Shown in pieces: positions 25,666 to 32,932 of a DNA stretch of 32,932 nucleotides. Under the pieces are notes generated by a model. The model was not told the DNA's origin. It saw only the letters and a program-made list of their open reading frames with translations, and searched no databases. A program made the translations under genes and the position numbers. Each line of letters opens with the position of its first letter. Within the stretch, counting starts at the first letter, position 1. This DNA is from B16-G9 sp964400655 (GTDB lineage Bacteria; Bacteroidota; Bacteroidia; Bacteroidales; F082): NCBI GenBank assembly GCA_964400655.1, contig CAYNVN010000021.1:1-32932 (forward strand). The letters are read 5' to 3'.

Positions 25666-25965
25666 TTATATGATTGTCAGGCTGATTTTTTTACCTAATC
25701 CCTCTTCAAATATTTTAAAAAGGGTAGAAATTTGAATGTCTATTTTTCCGTTTTCAAGTCTGGAAATGTAGCTTTTTTTCGTTCCGGTTTTTTTTGCCAA
25801 ATCATCCTGGGTTAAACGGGCCTCTTTTCTCGCTTCTTTAATCATTTCTCCTATGACGAATGCTTTGGATTTTTCTTCAAACTCATCCCTTTTAGCGGTT
25901 CCCTGTTTCCCGTATTTTATATCTAACAATTCGCTATAGCTTGTTGCTTCTTTTATTGTTTTCAT
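25666..25965 (-). CDS. higA: HigA-like antitoxin, XRE family
   Basis: This 99-residue protein ends in a Cro/C1-type helix-turn-helix (about 43-93: GEMIKEARKEARLTQDDLAKKTGTKKSYISRLENGKIDIQISTLFKI in parts). The N-terminal 40 residues are probably the toxin-binding part. The gene begins inside the end of the toxin gene (32-base overlap) and has its own AGGAGA ribosome binding site, which would favour antitoxin production. Toxin-first order is typical of higBA. It probably represses its own promoter through the dyad at 26320-26337. Confidence 0.85.
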   Translation of the reverse strand: MKTIKEATSYSELLDIKYGKQGTAKRDEFEEKSKAFVIGEMIKEARKEARLTQDDLAKKTGTKKSYISRLENGKIDIQISTLFKIFEEGLGKKISLTII

Positions 25966-26311
25966 TCTTCTTCTCCTTTAATTTGTTTTGAAAATATTCG
26001 TTTTTAAGCTTTATTCCTTTTTCAATCTCTTTTTTTGGAGTTTTTTGACTCTTTTTTTGAAATGCGTTAAAAAGTATTATTACGCTACCTTCATCAAAAC
26101 AGCAAAATATTCTAAAAATATCACCTCCGTATTTTATTCTTATTTCGTAAAGCCCGTTTGTATTTTCAATATGTTTTAAATATTTTTCAGGGACTCTTTC
26201 AATGGTGCTGATTAATTTAAAAACATAATCAATTTTTGATTGAACCTTAATATCCAGGGTAATATAAAAGTTGATAAAGTAATTTTTATAAAACTTAATT
26301 TCCCTGATCAT
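25934..26311 (-). CDS. higB: HigB-like toxin (RelE superfamily, Gp49-type)
   Basis: This 125-residue basic protein begins with a phage-derived Gp49/HigB core: KIDYVFKLISTIERVPEKYLKHI fragments, then NGLYEIRIKYGGDIFRIFCCFDEGSVIILFNAFQKKSQKTP in family order. This is the pattern of ribosome-dependent mRNA interferases. The Lys- and Asn-rich tail (after residue 105) overlaps the antitoxin start. Very AT-rich composition and a position among unrelated genes suggest acquisition by transfer. It lies between two outer-envelope genes and is transcribed against both. Confidence 0.85.
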   Translation of the reverse strand: MIREIKFYKNYFINFYITLDIKVQSKIDYVFKLISTIERVPEKYLKHIENTNGLYEIRIKYGGDIFRIFCCFDEGSVIILFNAFQKKSQKTPKKEIEKGIKLKNEYFQNKLKEKKNENNKRSNKL

Positions 26312-26319
26312 GTGGCAAA

Positions 26320-26337
26320 GTTAACATACTTGTTAAC
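26320..26337. promoter_or_regulatory. Palindromic operator of the higBA pair
   Basis: The 7-bp arms GTTAACA (26320-26326) and TGTTAAC (26331-26337) surround TACT. The dyad sits 9 bases before the toxin ATG and overlaps TAACTTTG (complement of 26316-26323), itself a -7 match. This fits autorepression by the XRE antitoxin. Confidence 0.65.
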
Positions 26338-26343
26338 AAAAGT

Positions 26344-26351
26344 CAAATTTA
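26344..26351 (-). promoter_or_regulatory. Alternative -7 element of higBA
   Basis: TAAATTTG on the minus strand matches TAnnTTTG. A start site near 26338 would place the operator at the very beginning of the transcript. The competing match at 26316-26323 would instead give a leaderless toxin mRNA. Confidence 0.4.
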
Positions 26352-26448
26352 TCTTTCTTTAAAATCATATTTGTTTTGGGCATGATACAGAGCCGGTTTT
26401 TATTTTATTACTTTTATCGGAATTTTAACAATTAATCGTATTGGAATT

Positions 26449-27642
26449 ATGAAAAAATCGATTTTCTTTTTTACAATCATTCTTTTTACTCTGACGGTTC
26501 AGGCTCAAAAATCAAAGATTGTTGGCAGCTGGCTGATGACTAAAGTGGAAACCGCCGAAGGAGTTCAGGAGCCTTATTTTATAACGAATTTTAAAGATGA
26601 TGGTTCCATGGAGGTGATGGGAATACCGGTTGGTACATGGAAATATGATGAAGGGTCGAAATCAATAGTAATGAATTCAAAAATGGATAAGGATTTTAAC
26701 GGCCCTGCCAAAATTGAAAAACTTACCAAAACAAATCTTGTGGTTACGCGTGATGGTGTTAAGATGTATTACGACAGGGTTGACCGCAAGGAGATAGAAA
26801 CAAATAATTTAAAATTACCGGTTGAGGGTGTATGGCACGGTAAAAATGAAAACGGAGGAGAGGTTTTCCTTAAGTTTACCGCACCAGATTCGCTGCTGGT
26901 TTTGTCAACCGGCGACGGTTCAATCGACAGAGCCCACAGCAGATGGTTGTATTATCCGAAAGATAAATCGATGATTATTATGGGGTTTTCGCGACTGCTG
27001 AGAGGAAAATGTAACGTGGATATTTCGGGCGATAAACTTTCGATGGATTTCGGGAACAATAAACAGCTTTCGTTTACCAAAGAACCTGAAATAAAAGTTG
27101 AACGGTTAACATACAAGGAAGATGAGTTTCCCGAGGAATCACCGGATGAATCGAAACTTCCCTGGATTGAAGGAGGTACCGACAGGTTAATTACGGTTTT
27201 GGAACCTGTAAAAGAGCTGAAGTTCAGAAGAGGTGTCTGGCTGCCCGATGTTGGGGTTTTTCTTTATACAACATTGGTTTCGAAAATTAAGGTAAATCCG
27301 GATGATATGTCGGTGGTTTATACCAATCTGTCGATTGATAACGGAGATACCATGCAATATTCGCAAAATGTGAAAGGAGAGTTGCAAAACAGCTATAATA
27401 ATTTTTTCCCGTTCGAGGATATCTATCTTTACCGGGTTACGGGTAAGGAAAAAATAAAAGTTCCGGCCGGTGAATTTGATTGTACCGTGGTTGAAGGCAT
27501 CGACGGCGATGCTAAAGTTAAGTTGTGGATGATTGACCAAATGCCGGGCGTTTATGCTAAAATCATTCGTGATGAACCGGACCCGTTCGGTGATATTAAT
27601 TATATTGTAAAAGAGTTGACATCCGTCGAAAAACGAAAATAG
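26449..27642 (+). CDS. Secreted protein with lipocalin-like modules, unknown role
   Basis: This 397-residue protein has a signal peptide (cleavage after VQA, about residue 19). The first module (about 22-115) reads like the small lipocalin-like domains common in Bacteroidota (IVGSWLM, FKDDGSM, GTWKYD, KIEKLTKTNLVV). A second, similar module begins at VEGVWHGK (about 125-215). The C-terminal third (about 235-390) has a DUF3108-like end, with VPAGEFDCTVVEG followed by KLWMIDQMPGVYAKIIRDE. Such proteins are periplasmic or outer-membrane-facing; no enzymatic motif is visible. TACTTTTA at about 26408-26415 is a one-mismatch -7 element. It is a single gene followed by a repeat-rich intergenic region. 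Confidence 0.72.
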   Translation: MKKSIFFFTIILFTLTVQAQKSKIVGSWLMTKVETAEGVQEPYFITNFKDDGSMEVMGIPVGTWKYDEGSKSIVMNSKMDKDFNGPAKIEKLTKTNLVVTRDGVKMYYDRVDRKEIETNNLKLPVEGVWHGKNENGGEVFLKFTAPDSLLVLSTGDGSIDRAHSRWLYYPKDKSMIIMGFSRLLRGKCNVDISGDKLSMDFGNNKQLSFTKEPEIKVERLTYKEDEFPEESPDESKLPWIEGGTDRLITVLEPVKELKFRRGVWLPDVGVFLYTTLVSKIKVNPDDMSVVYTNLSIDNGDTMQYSQNVKGELQNSYNNFFPFEDIYLYRVTGKEKIKVPAGEFDCTVVEGIDGDAKVKLWMIDQMPGVYAKIIRDEPDPFGDINYIVKELTSVEKRK

Positions 27643-27658
27643 GCTTTGTTGGAGTGAG

Positions 27659-27714
27659 GTTGCTTGTTGCTTGATGCTTGTTGCTTGATGCTTGTTGCTT
27701 GTTGCTTGATGCTT
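27659..27714. repeat. Tandem heptamer repeat, eight units
   Basis: There are eight contiguous copies of GNTGCTT (five GTTGCTT, three GATGCTT). A shorter degenerate tract of four related units lies at 27831-27858. A 7-base period means any length change would shift a reading frame, but no frame covers it. Confidence 0.9.
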
Positions 27715-27880
27715 GAACCGCTAAGGCACAGAGGCGCAAAGGAAACCTTTTCGGTCGAACGAAGGCTTGTGTTGGGAGTCCGGAAAGGTTGAGAAGTTCA
27801 GAGGTTTAAAAGTTCAGAAGTTTTAGTTTTGTTGCTGGATGCTGGATGCTTGTTGCTTGTTACCCCTCCCGTAAGCCCCA

Positions 27881-28024
27881 CCGTCATCCCGAAGGAGGTA
27901 CGACTGAGGGATCTCCCCAACATCAACCTTCCCCTAGAAACAAAAGAGAGTTCGGGCATTTATAGCAGGGGATTCCAGCCTGCCGGCAGGGCAGGCCTCC
28001 TCCCTACGGTCGTCGGAATGACGG
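27881..28024. repeat. Long imperfect palindromic repeat, copy A
   Basis: The ends CCGTCATCCCGA (27881-27892) and TCGGAATGACGG (28013-28024) pair with one wobble. The interior has GAAGGAGGTACGACTGAGGG after the left end and GCCTGCCGGCAGGGCAGGC before the right end. It shares its left arm and core with copy B. Confidence 0.75.
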
Positions 28025-28054
28025 GGTAATGAATGAACGACGTAGTTTTAACTC

Positions 28055-28086
28055 TAGGCACTCCAAACTTTAGGCACTCCAAACTT
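28055..28086. repeat. 16-bp tandem duplication
   Basis: TAGGCACTCCAAACTT occurs twice head to tail without a mismatch, between the two palindromic repeats. Confidence 0.9.
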
Positions 28087-28182
28087 CAAATACTTTTGAT
28101 TTATGATTGCAAATTTTTGATTTATGATTTTTGATTTGCCTGCCCGAATGTTAAGACGGGCTTACCCAACCCGCAAGCCTCA

Positions 28183-28375
28183 CCGTCACCCCGAAGGAGG
28201 TACGACTGAGGGGTCTCCTGAGCAGCAGCCTGCCTCTTAGGCAAAAGAGATTACAGTCATTCAAAGTAGGGGATTCCCGCCTGCCGGACGGGCAGGCCCG
28301 CCTGCTTATGCATTCGGGCAGGCCTCCTCCTTCGTCGTCGAAATGACGAGTGAATGATGGTCGTCGAAGTGACGG
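28183..28375. repeat. Long imperfect palindromic repeat, copy B
   Basis: It begins with CCGTCACCCCGAAGGAGGT and closes with TCGAAGTGACGG; the outer 12 bases pair with two mismatches. It contains an extra nested element (GCCGGACGGGCAGGCCCGCC, then CATTCGGGCAGGCC at about 28282-28325) that copy A lacks. A related fragment CCTGCCCGAATG lies outside at 28139-28150. Confidence 0.75.
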
Positions 28376-28451
28376 GATAATATGGATAAACATCGTGGTT
28401 TCGGTTATTTTATTTTTTAATACAATATATTGTCCGACTGTTTTAGGGCGG

Positions 28452-29390
28452 CTATTTGCCGGAAATATATTTGATATTCCTCATCAGCCCTTTGTAGCCG
28501 GTGCGTTCTACCGGTGTGTGTTTAAACAGTTTTTTAAAGGTTGGCTTGTCGAGGTTTTCCCAGTCGGGTTTGCGCATGGCAAGCAGTTGTTCCGAAGGTT
28601 CAAATAGCGGTTCGTTGTGTGGCCGGGCAAAGCGCAGGTTCCACGGACAAACATCCTGACAAATATCGCAACCGAATATCCGGTTTTTTAGTTTTCCTTT
28701 AAATTGAGGCGGGATTTCGTTCCGGTTTTCAATGGTAAGAAATGATATACATTTTCCCGCATCCACTTCAAAAGGTTTAATGGCTTGTGTAGGGCAGGCA
28801 TCAATGCAGGCGGTACAGGTTCCGCAATGGTTGGTAAAATCGGGATGCTCGTTGTATTGCAGCTCAAGGTCGATAATAATCTGTCCGATAAAAAAGAAAG
28901 ATCCCCCTTTTTTATTAATCAATAAAGTGTTTTTACCAATAAATCCCAATCCGCTTTGAGCGGCCCATGCACGGTCTAAAACCGGTGCCGAATCAACAAA
29001 AATGCGGGCGGTACGTTTGCCTGTTTTTTCTTCAATTTTTAAAAGCAGCCGGTTAAGTTTTTCTTTAATGATGAAATGGTAATCTTTTCCGTAAGCGTAT
29101 TTTGAAATTTTATAATTGTTCTTTTCCGGAATTTTTGTTTTGGGATAGTAGTTGTATAATACCGAAATCACACTTTTGGCCGACTCCACCAAAACAGCGG
29201 GGTTGTATCGTTTTTCTCTGTTTCGTTCCATGTAATTCATGGTGGCATGATGTCCGTTTTCGAGCCATTGCTCAACCCGTTCCGCATCTTCCTTTAAAAA
29301 GCGGACTTTTGATATTCCGCAATCAAAAAAACCCAGGTTTTTGGCTTCCTGCTTGATAAAACCGGAAATGGAATATTGCGTATCGGACAT
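28452..29390 (-). CDS. queG: Epoxyqueuosine reductase
   Basis: This 312-residue cobalamin-dependent iron-sulfur enzyme makes queuosine from epoxyqueuosine in tRNA anticodons. The family core DSAPVLDRAWAAQSGLGFIGKN (about 132-153) holds the catalytic Asp. Two 4Fe-4S cluster motifs follow: CGTCTACIDACP (about 189-200) and CDICQDVCPWN (about 240-250). The protein is shorter than the roughly 380-residue E. coli enzyme because the C-terminal HEAT-like extension is missing. ATG at 29390 was preferred to a TTG one codon earlier. It follows ruvB at 22 bases, so the two are probably one transcript. No other queuosine gene is near. Confidence 0.94.
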   Translation of the reverse strand: MSDTQYSISGFIKQEAKNLGFFDCGISKVRFLKEDAERVEQWLENGHHATMNYMERNREKRYNPAVLVESAKSVISVLYNYYPKTKIPEKNNYKISKYAYGKDYHFIIKEKLNRLLLKIEEKTGKRTARIFVDSAPVLDRAWAAQSGLGFIGKNTLLINKKGGSFFFIGQIIIDLELQYNEHPDFTNHCGTCTACIDACPTQAIKPFEVDAGKCISFLTIENRNEIPPQFKGKLKNRIFGCDICQDVCPWNLRFARPHNEPLFEPSEQLLAMRKPDWENLDKPTFKKLFKHTPVERTGYKGLMRNIKYISGK

Positions 29391-29412
29391 CAATTGGTTT
29401 TTAAGAAGTCGT

Positions 29413-30435
29413 TTAAAACAATTTTCCCTGTTCAGGATTTTTCACTTTGCCAAGATGCTTGTAAGCCATTTCGGTAACTTCTCTTCCCCGGGGTGTACGC
29501 ATCAGGTAACCTTCCTGAATAAGGAAAGGTTCGTACACCTCTTCAATGGTTCCGGCCTCTTCGCCCACTGCCGTGGCAATGGTGGTAATGCCCACCGGCC
29601 CGCCTTTAAATTTTTCAATAATGGTGCTTAATATGCGGTTGTCCATTTCGTCTAACCCGTGGCTGTCAACATTAAGGGCCTTCAGCGCTACTTTGGTAAT
29701 ATCCATGTCGATGGTTCCGCTTCCTTTTATTTGGGCAAAATCACGTACACGACGTAACAAAAGGTTGGCAATACGGGGTGTTCCCCGGCTACGGCCGGCA
29801 ATTTCGAAAGATGCGTCTTCTTCAATTTTAACTTTTATAATGGAGGCCGAACGCCGTACAATGTGAGCCAGTGTTTCGGTGTTGTAGTAGGAAAGCCGCG
29901 AATTGATGCCGAATCTTGAGCGCAATGGAGCCGTAAGCAGGCCCGAGCGGGTGGTGGCACCAATAAGCGTAAAAGGGTTTAACGAAATTTCCACCGACCG
30001 TGCATTGGGGCCGGTTTCTATCATAATGTCTATTTTGTAATCTTCCATGGCGGAGTAGAGATATTCCTCTACCACAGGACTTAACCGATGGATTTCATCG
30101 ATAAACAGTACGTCGTTTTCTTCGAGATTGGTAAGCAGTCCTGCCAAATCGCCGGGTTTGTCCAACACAGGACCTGAAGTTACTTTAATGTTTACGCCCA
30201 GTTCGTTGGCAATAATGTACGACAGGGTGGTTTTTCCCAGTCCGGGCGGGCCGTGAAGCAGTACATGATCAAGGGCATCGCCCCGCTGCCGTGATGCTTC
30301 AACAAAAATCTTCAGGTTCTCAACTACCTGCGGCTGACCGGCAAAGCTGTCAAATTCCGATGGCCTCAGAACTTTTTCTATTTCCGATTCGATTTTTGAA
30401 AATGATGCGCCGGTGCTGTCCAGGTTTTCGTTCAT
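29413..30435 (-). CDS. ruvB: Holliday junction branch-migration ATPase RuvB
   Basis: The 340-residue AAA+ motor drives branch migration with RuvA. Motifs are Walker A GPPGLGKTT (about 64-72), Walker B LFIDEIHR (about 110-117), sensor-1 GATTRSG (about 158-164), the arginine-finger region RGTPRIANLLLRR and a C-terminal winged helix (GYLMRTPRGR). The length is normal. ruvA is not adjacent, as is usual in this phylum. TAATTTTG is centred about 32 bases before the ATG. The gene is followed by queG. Confidence 0.97.
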   Translation of the reverse strand: MNENLDSTGASFSKIESEIEKVLRPSEFDSFAGQPQVVENLKIFVEASRQRGDALDHVLLHGPPGLGKTTLSYIIANELGVNIKVTSGPVLDKPGDLAGLLTNLEENDVLFIDEIHRLSPVVEEYLYSAMEDYKIDIMIETGPNARSVEISLNPFTLIGATTRSGLLTAPLRSRFGINSRLSYYNTETLAHIVRRSASIIKVKIEEDASFEIAGRSRGTPRIANLLLRRVRDFAQIKGSGTIDMDITKVALKALNVDSHGLDEMDNRILSTIIEKFKGGPVGITTIATAVGEEAGTIEEVYEPFLIQEGYLMRTPRGREVTEMAYKHLGKVKNPEQGKLF

Positions 30436-30463
30436 AATGAAATTGTTGTTTTATGCCAATGAG

Positions 30464-30471
30464 CAAAATTA
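30464..30471 (-). promoter_or_regulatory. -7 promoter element of ruvB-queG
   Basis: TAATTTTG on the minus strand matches TAnnTTTG and ends 28 bases before the ruvB ATG. The -33 element would fall next to the stop codon of the surface-protein gene. Confidence 0.5.
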
Positions 30472-30504
30472 AGGATTTTCTTGTCATCATTTGGAATTTA
30501 AAGG

Positions 30505-32932
30505 TTATTTCACCACCACCACCGTACCCTGCACCACCATTGTTTTTTTTGTTTGAAAATCGCGGTAGGCAATACGATAGATGTAGGTTCCGTGCTCTAC
30601 CGGTTTTCCTTTAAAAGTGCCGTTCCATCCGTTGTTGCTTCCCGAGGTTTCAAAAATTTGTTCACCCCACCGGTTGTAAATCTGCAGCACGTAATCCCTC
30701 ACGTAGTCGTAACGGGGTATTACCTTGAAAACATCGTTTAGCCCGTCGCCGTTTGGTGTAAAGGCGTTGGGGATAAAAAAGGGCACGCCTCCCCAAAGTA
30801 CCCGCACCGTGTCGAGACTTTTACATCCGTTGCTTCCGGTTGACTTCAGCCAGTATATTCCCGTGGTGTCGATACGGATAGCTGCGGTTGTATCGCCCGT
30901 GTTCCACAGGTAAGCTGCTGCCGCTGTTTGGGCATCCAACAGGTCGCCGGGCGATAAAAACAGGGTATCTTCATGGGCAAACGATACCACCGGGGCAGTC
31001 TCCACGGTAACCTGTATTGTTTTGCTCTCCTCGCAGTTGATGGTATCGGTAACGGTAAAACTGTATGAGCCTTCCATGCTTTGCTGCACGTTGTTTATCC
31101 ACAGCAGGTCGTTGTCGGAAGTAAACCCGCCGGGGCCCTGCCACGAGTAGCTGTAAGCCCCGCTTCCCCCCGATACAAAAGGCGAGATAAAGAGGTTTTC
31201 GTTTTCGCATACCTTTTGCCGGTCTGCCAACAAAATCTGTGGTGTGGAAAAAATACGAACGTTGCCTGTAACAAACTCGGTATTGATAACCTCGCCTGCC
31301 GCGTTGACAAAGTTGCTTTGCCCTGCACTGTGCGCCCAGTCAACGGAGGAGTAGCCCTCCTTTTTGCCTTCAAACAGCAGGTTGAAAAGGGTAGTGTTGT
31401 TGTTTAATGTAACGGGCCGGTTGTTTTCCCACAAGGCAATTACCCTGTTGTTGTTTTGCACGGCCTGCACCGAGAGGTTGCTTTGGATGGAGGGGTCAAC
31501 ATTTTGATATCCGGTAACTGACAGCACCGAGCTGTCGTAGGTTACCTCCACCCTGAAGCGTTTTACACTGTCGAAGCCCGATACCACCAGCGGTACCAGT
31601 GCCGCTTTGCCCAAGCAGGTGTGCCCGTCGCCGGCCAAGGCTTCCAGAACATGTGTGCTGAGGCGGTTTACCGTTACCTCGAAAGAGGTGTCGCACCCAA
31701 AATCATCTATTATCATGCAGGTATAGACTCCTGCTGTCAACCCCGAAAAACTTCCGTTATTTTGAAACGAGTTTCCGTTGTCGATGGAAAAGGATAGTGT
31801 TCCGCTGCCGGTGGCCGTAAGAACAATGCTGCCATTTTGATCGTGGTTGGTTTCATCGGTAACGGTAACGGAGGTTGCCAAAGGCGGCGGTACCTTATCC
31901 ACTTCCACGGGATTGTAGTTGTACACGCTTTGGCAGCCGTTGGTATCGCTCACCCGGATGATGTAGCTTCCCGAAATCAAACCGTTAAAAACCGAATCGT
32001 TCACCTGCCAGGAGTTTCCATCGTTGACGGAGTAGTTAAAAAACGAAGTAGCTTCCGAATGCGCTGTAATGGTAATGCTGCCGTCAGCCAGATTACAATG
32101 TTCCGGCATAAAAGTAACCGTGTCCACCACAATATCGCCTGCATCGGTGATGGTGTAGGAGTCCGACAAGGTAACGCATCCGTTGCCATCGGTAACCTGC
32201 AGGTAGTAGTTACCTACCCCCAGTCCCGAAATATCCGGCTGAGTGCCAAGGATGTTTCCGTCGGCATCCTGCCATGCCAAAGCCATCGGCTGCACGCCCT
32301 GCACCTGCAACCCCGTTATGCTACCCGAACTTGCGTTGCAGGAGGTGGGAGTGATGACAAGGTTGTCTTCTAAAAACAAGGCGGGAGGATTCCATCCCAC
32401 GAAAACAGAATCGGAGGAGGAACAACCGTTTGGCGCATTCACTTTAACCCAATAAGTACCTGTGTCGGCTACGGTAATCAGGCTGTCGTTCATTCCGAAA
32501 TCACCGGTGCTCCAATAATAGCTTCCTTCGCCTGCGCCGCCGTTAAGCTCTATGGCGGCATCTTTACAAATAAGGGTGTCCGGCCCTAAATCAGGCAGGG
32601 GCGATTGTTTAACGGTAACCACCCGTGAGGTGTGTTCGTACCTGCCAAAGGGGTTGGCTGTGTCGGGCGGGTACCACACGTCGGCCGCAACTTCATATTC
32701 GCCACCGGCAGAAAAAACATGTACAGGCGACAGTTGGTGCGAGATGCTGTCGGCACCGGAGGCAGGGTCGCCAAAGTTCCAGAGTATGGAGTCGGGGAAC
32801 ATGAAATTGGGTTTAAAGCGGATGGCGTTATCCGGCCCCGAGCATTCGCCCTCCCACTCGAAACGGTAGAGGTAGTCGAGGAGGATGTTGGGGAGGAATT
32901 GTCCGACTTTATCTTCCCCAATATAAAGAGCA
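30505..32932 (-). CDS. T9SS-exported surface protein, partial (N-terminus outside window)
   Basis: The frame is open to the window edge; 808 residues are visible and the true start lies beyond. Counting from the edge, the order is: a PKD-like domain (about 50-110, with WNFGDPASG and HVFSAGGEYEV); an Ig-like module with YYWSTGD and TGTYWVKV (about 115-180); three SprB-like repeats (about 195-265, 275-340, 355-425, each with a GSI segment and a GxYxxxVxDxxGC-type end); a cohesin-like domain (about 427-561); an Ig-like module (about 570-645); a second YLWNTGD module (about 650-713); and the C-terminal sorting domain with FIPNAFTPNGDGLND, IYNRWGEQIFE and GTYIYRI (about 718-808). The last domain marks type IX secretion (type B sorting). 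The protein is probably a large adhesin or gliding-type surface protein. Codons are GC-richer than in most of the window. Confidence 0.9.
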   Translation of the reverse strand, partial: ALYIGEDKVGQFLPNILLDYLYRFEWEGECSGPDNAIRFKPNFMFPDSILWNFGDPASGADSISHQLSPVHVFSAGGEYEVAADVWYPPDTANPFGRYEHTSRVVTVKQSPLPDLGPDTLICKDAAIELNGGAGEGSYYWSTGDFGMNDSLITVADTGTYWVKVNAPNGCSSSDSVFVGWNPPALFLEDNLVITPTSCNASSGSITGLQVQGVQPMALAWQDADGNILGTQPDISGLGVGNYYLQVTDGNGCVTLSDSYTITDAGDIVVDTVTFMPEHCNLADGSITITAHSEATSFFNYSVNDGNSWQVNDSVFNGLISGSYIIRVSDTNGCQSVYNYNPVEVDKVPPPLATSVTVTDETNHDQNGSIVLTATGSGTLSFSIDNGNSFQNNGSFSGLTAGVYTCMIIDDFGCDTSFEVTVNRLSTHVLEALAGDGHTCLGKAALVPLVVSGFDSVKRFRVEVTYDSSVLSVTGYQNVDPSIQSNLSVQAVQNNNRVIALWENNRPVTLNNNTTLFNLLFEGKKEGYSSVDWAHSAGQSNFVNAAGEVINTEFVTGNVRIFSTPQILLADRQKVCENENLFISPFVSGGSGAYSYSWQGPGGFTSDNDLLWINNVQQSMEGSYSFTVTDTINCEESKTIQVTVETAPVVSFAHEDTLFLSPGDLLDAQTAAAAYLWNTGDTTAAIRIDTTGIYWLKSTGSNGCKSLDTVRVLWGGVPFFIPNAFTPNGDGLNDVFKVIPRYDYVRDYVLQIYNRWGEQIFETSGSNNGWNGTFKGKPVEHGTYIYRIAYRDFQTKKTMVVQGTVVVVK

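Larger units (their letters stand above)
27643..28451. other. Repeat-rich 0.8-kb intergenic region
   Basis: No credible gene is present. The region is built of short families described separately: heptamer tracts, two long imperfect palindromes, a 16-bp tandem pair and runs of the type TTTTTGATTTATGATT (28096-28135). It also holds AACCGCTAAGGCACAGAGG (27716-27734) and a loose repeat of AAGTTCAGAGGTT (27794-27824). These look like the dispersed intergenic repeats common in Bacteroidota chromosomes. A 201-base frame at 27829-28029 is only the palindrome read as protein. Confidence 0.75.

Noticed and set aside
27829..28029. A 66-codon plus-strand frame with a PKEVRLRDL-type sequence
   Set aside because: It is the palindromic repeat and heptamer tract read as protein; copy B and the opposite strand give similar frames, and there is no ribosome binding site or promoter.
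31837..32373. A 178-codon plus-strand frame opposite the T9SS protein
   Set aside because: It is opposite clear repeat domains of the surface protein; the long frame follows from the higher GC content there.
1..32932. CRISPR arrays, tRNA, rRNA and riboswitches
   Set aside because: I looked for regularly spaced repeats, cloverleaf-like segments with CCA ends and conserved riboswitch cores and found none convincing; covariance-model searches were not possible here.

Overview
The window looks like a chromosome segment of a Bacteroidota bacterium, probably class Bacteroidia. Three things point there. Promoters repeatedly match the Bacteroidota -7 consensus TAnnTTTG, often a few tens of bases before start codons. 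A very large class III (calcineurin-like) fructose-1,6-bisphosphatase is present. A surface protein ends in a type IX secretion (CHU_C, gliding-type) C-terminal domain. GC content judged by eye is near 40 percent; it is lower in the two-component and toxin-antitoxin genes and higher in the surface-protein gene. Genus cannot be read from this sequence. I saw no rRNA, tRNA, CRISPR array or insertion sequence.

Layout. 1-1964: an RND/MMPL-type exporter, cut by the window edge. 2274-3494: a phosphofructokinase with pyrophosphate-type active-site residues. 3793-7568: a two-component block made of a stand-alone receiver, a NarL/LuxR-type response regulator, a periplasmic-TPR histidine kinase and a small secreted protein. 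7622-10920: aspartokinase and class III FBPase, probably one transcript. 11014-12221: a YjbQ-family gene convergent with an alpha/beta hydrolase. 12358-15717: mfd. 15859-18811: a coupled minus-strand string of M20 amidohydrolase, mtnA and two small AT-rich membrane or secreted proteins. 18864-20975: a secreted beta-helix protein. 21087-23369: a patatin fused to an outer-membrane barrel. 23712-25603: an outer-membrane barrel and an S41 peptidase lipoprotein. 25666-26337: a HigBA-like toxin-antitoxin pair with its operator. 26449-27642: a secreted protein of lipocalin-like modules. 27643-28451: a repeat-rich intergenic region. 28452-30435: ruvB-queG. 30505 to the end: a T9SS surface protein with SprB-like repeats and a cohesin-like domain.

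The most interesting object is the two-component block. A 64-bp sequence occurs twice, perfectly conserved (4270-4333 and 7505-7568). Both copies have the same orientation and lie 51 and 52 bases before the ATG of two unrelated genes: the stand-alone receiver and the small secreted protein. Each copy contains three half-sites, two of them forming a 7-2-7 dyad. The kinase and its DNA-binding regulator lie between the two copies. The simplest reading is a self-contained signalling module in which the regulator switches on a secreted effector and a receiver-only paralogue of itself that could feed back on the kinase.

Other genes point to central metabolism (PFK, FBPase, aspartokinase, MtnA), DNA repair and recombination (Mfd, RuvB), tRNA modification (QueG) and envelope functions (exporter, patatin barrel, S41 lipoprotein, T9SS protein).
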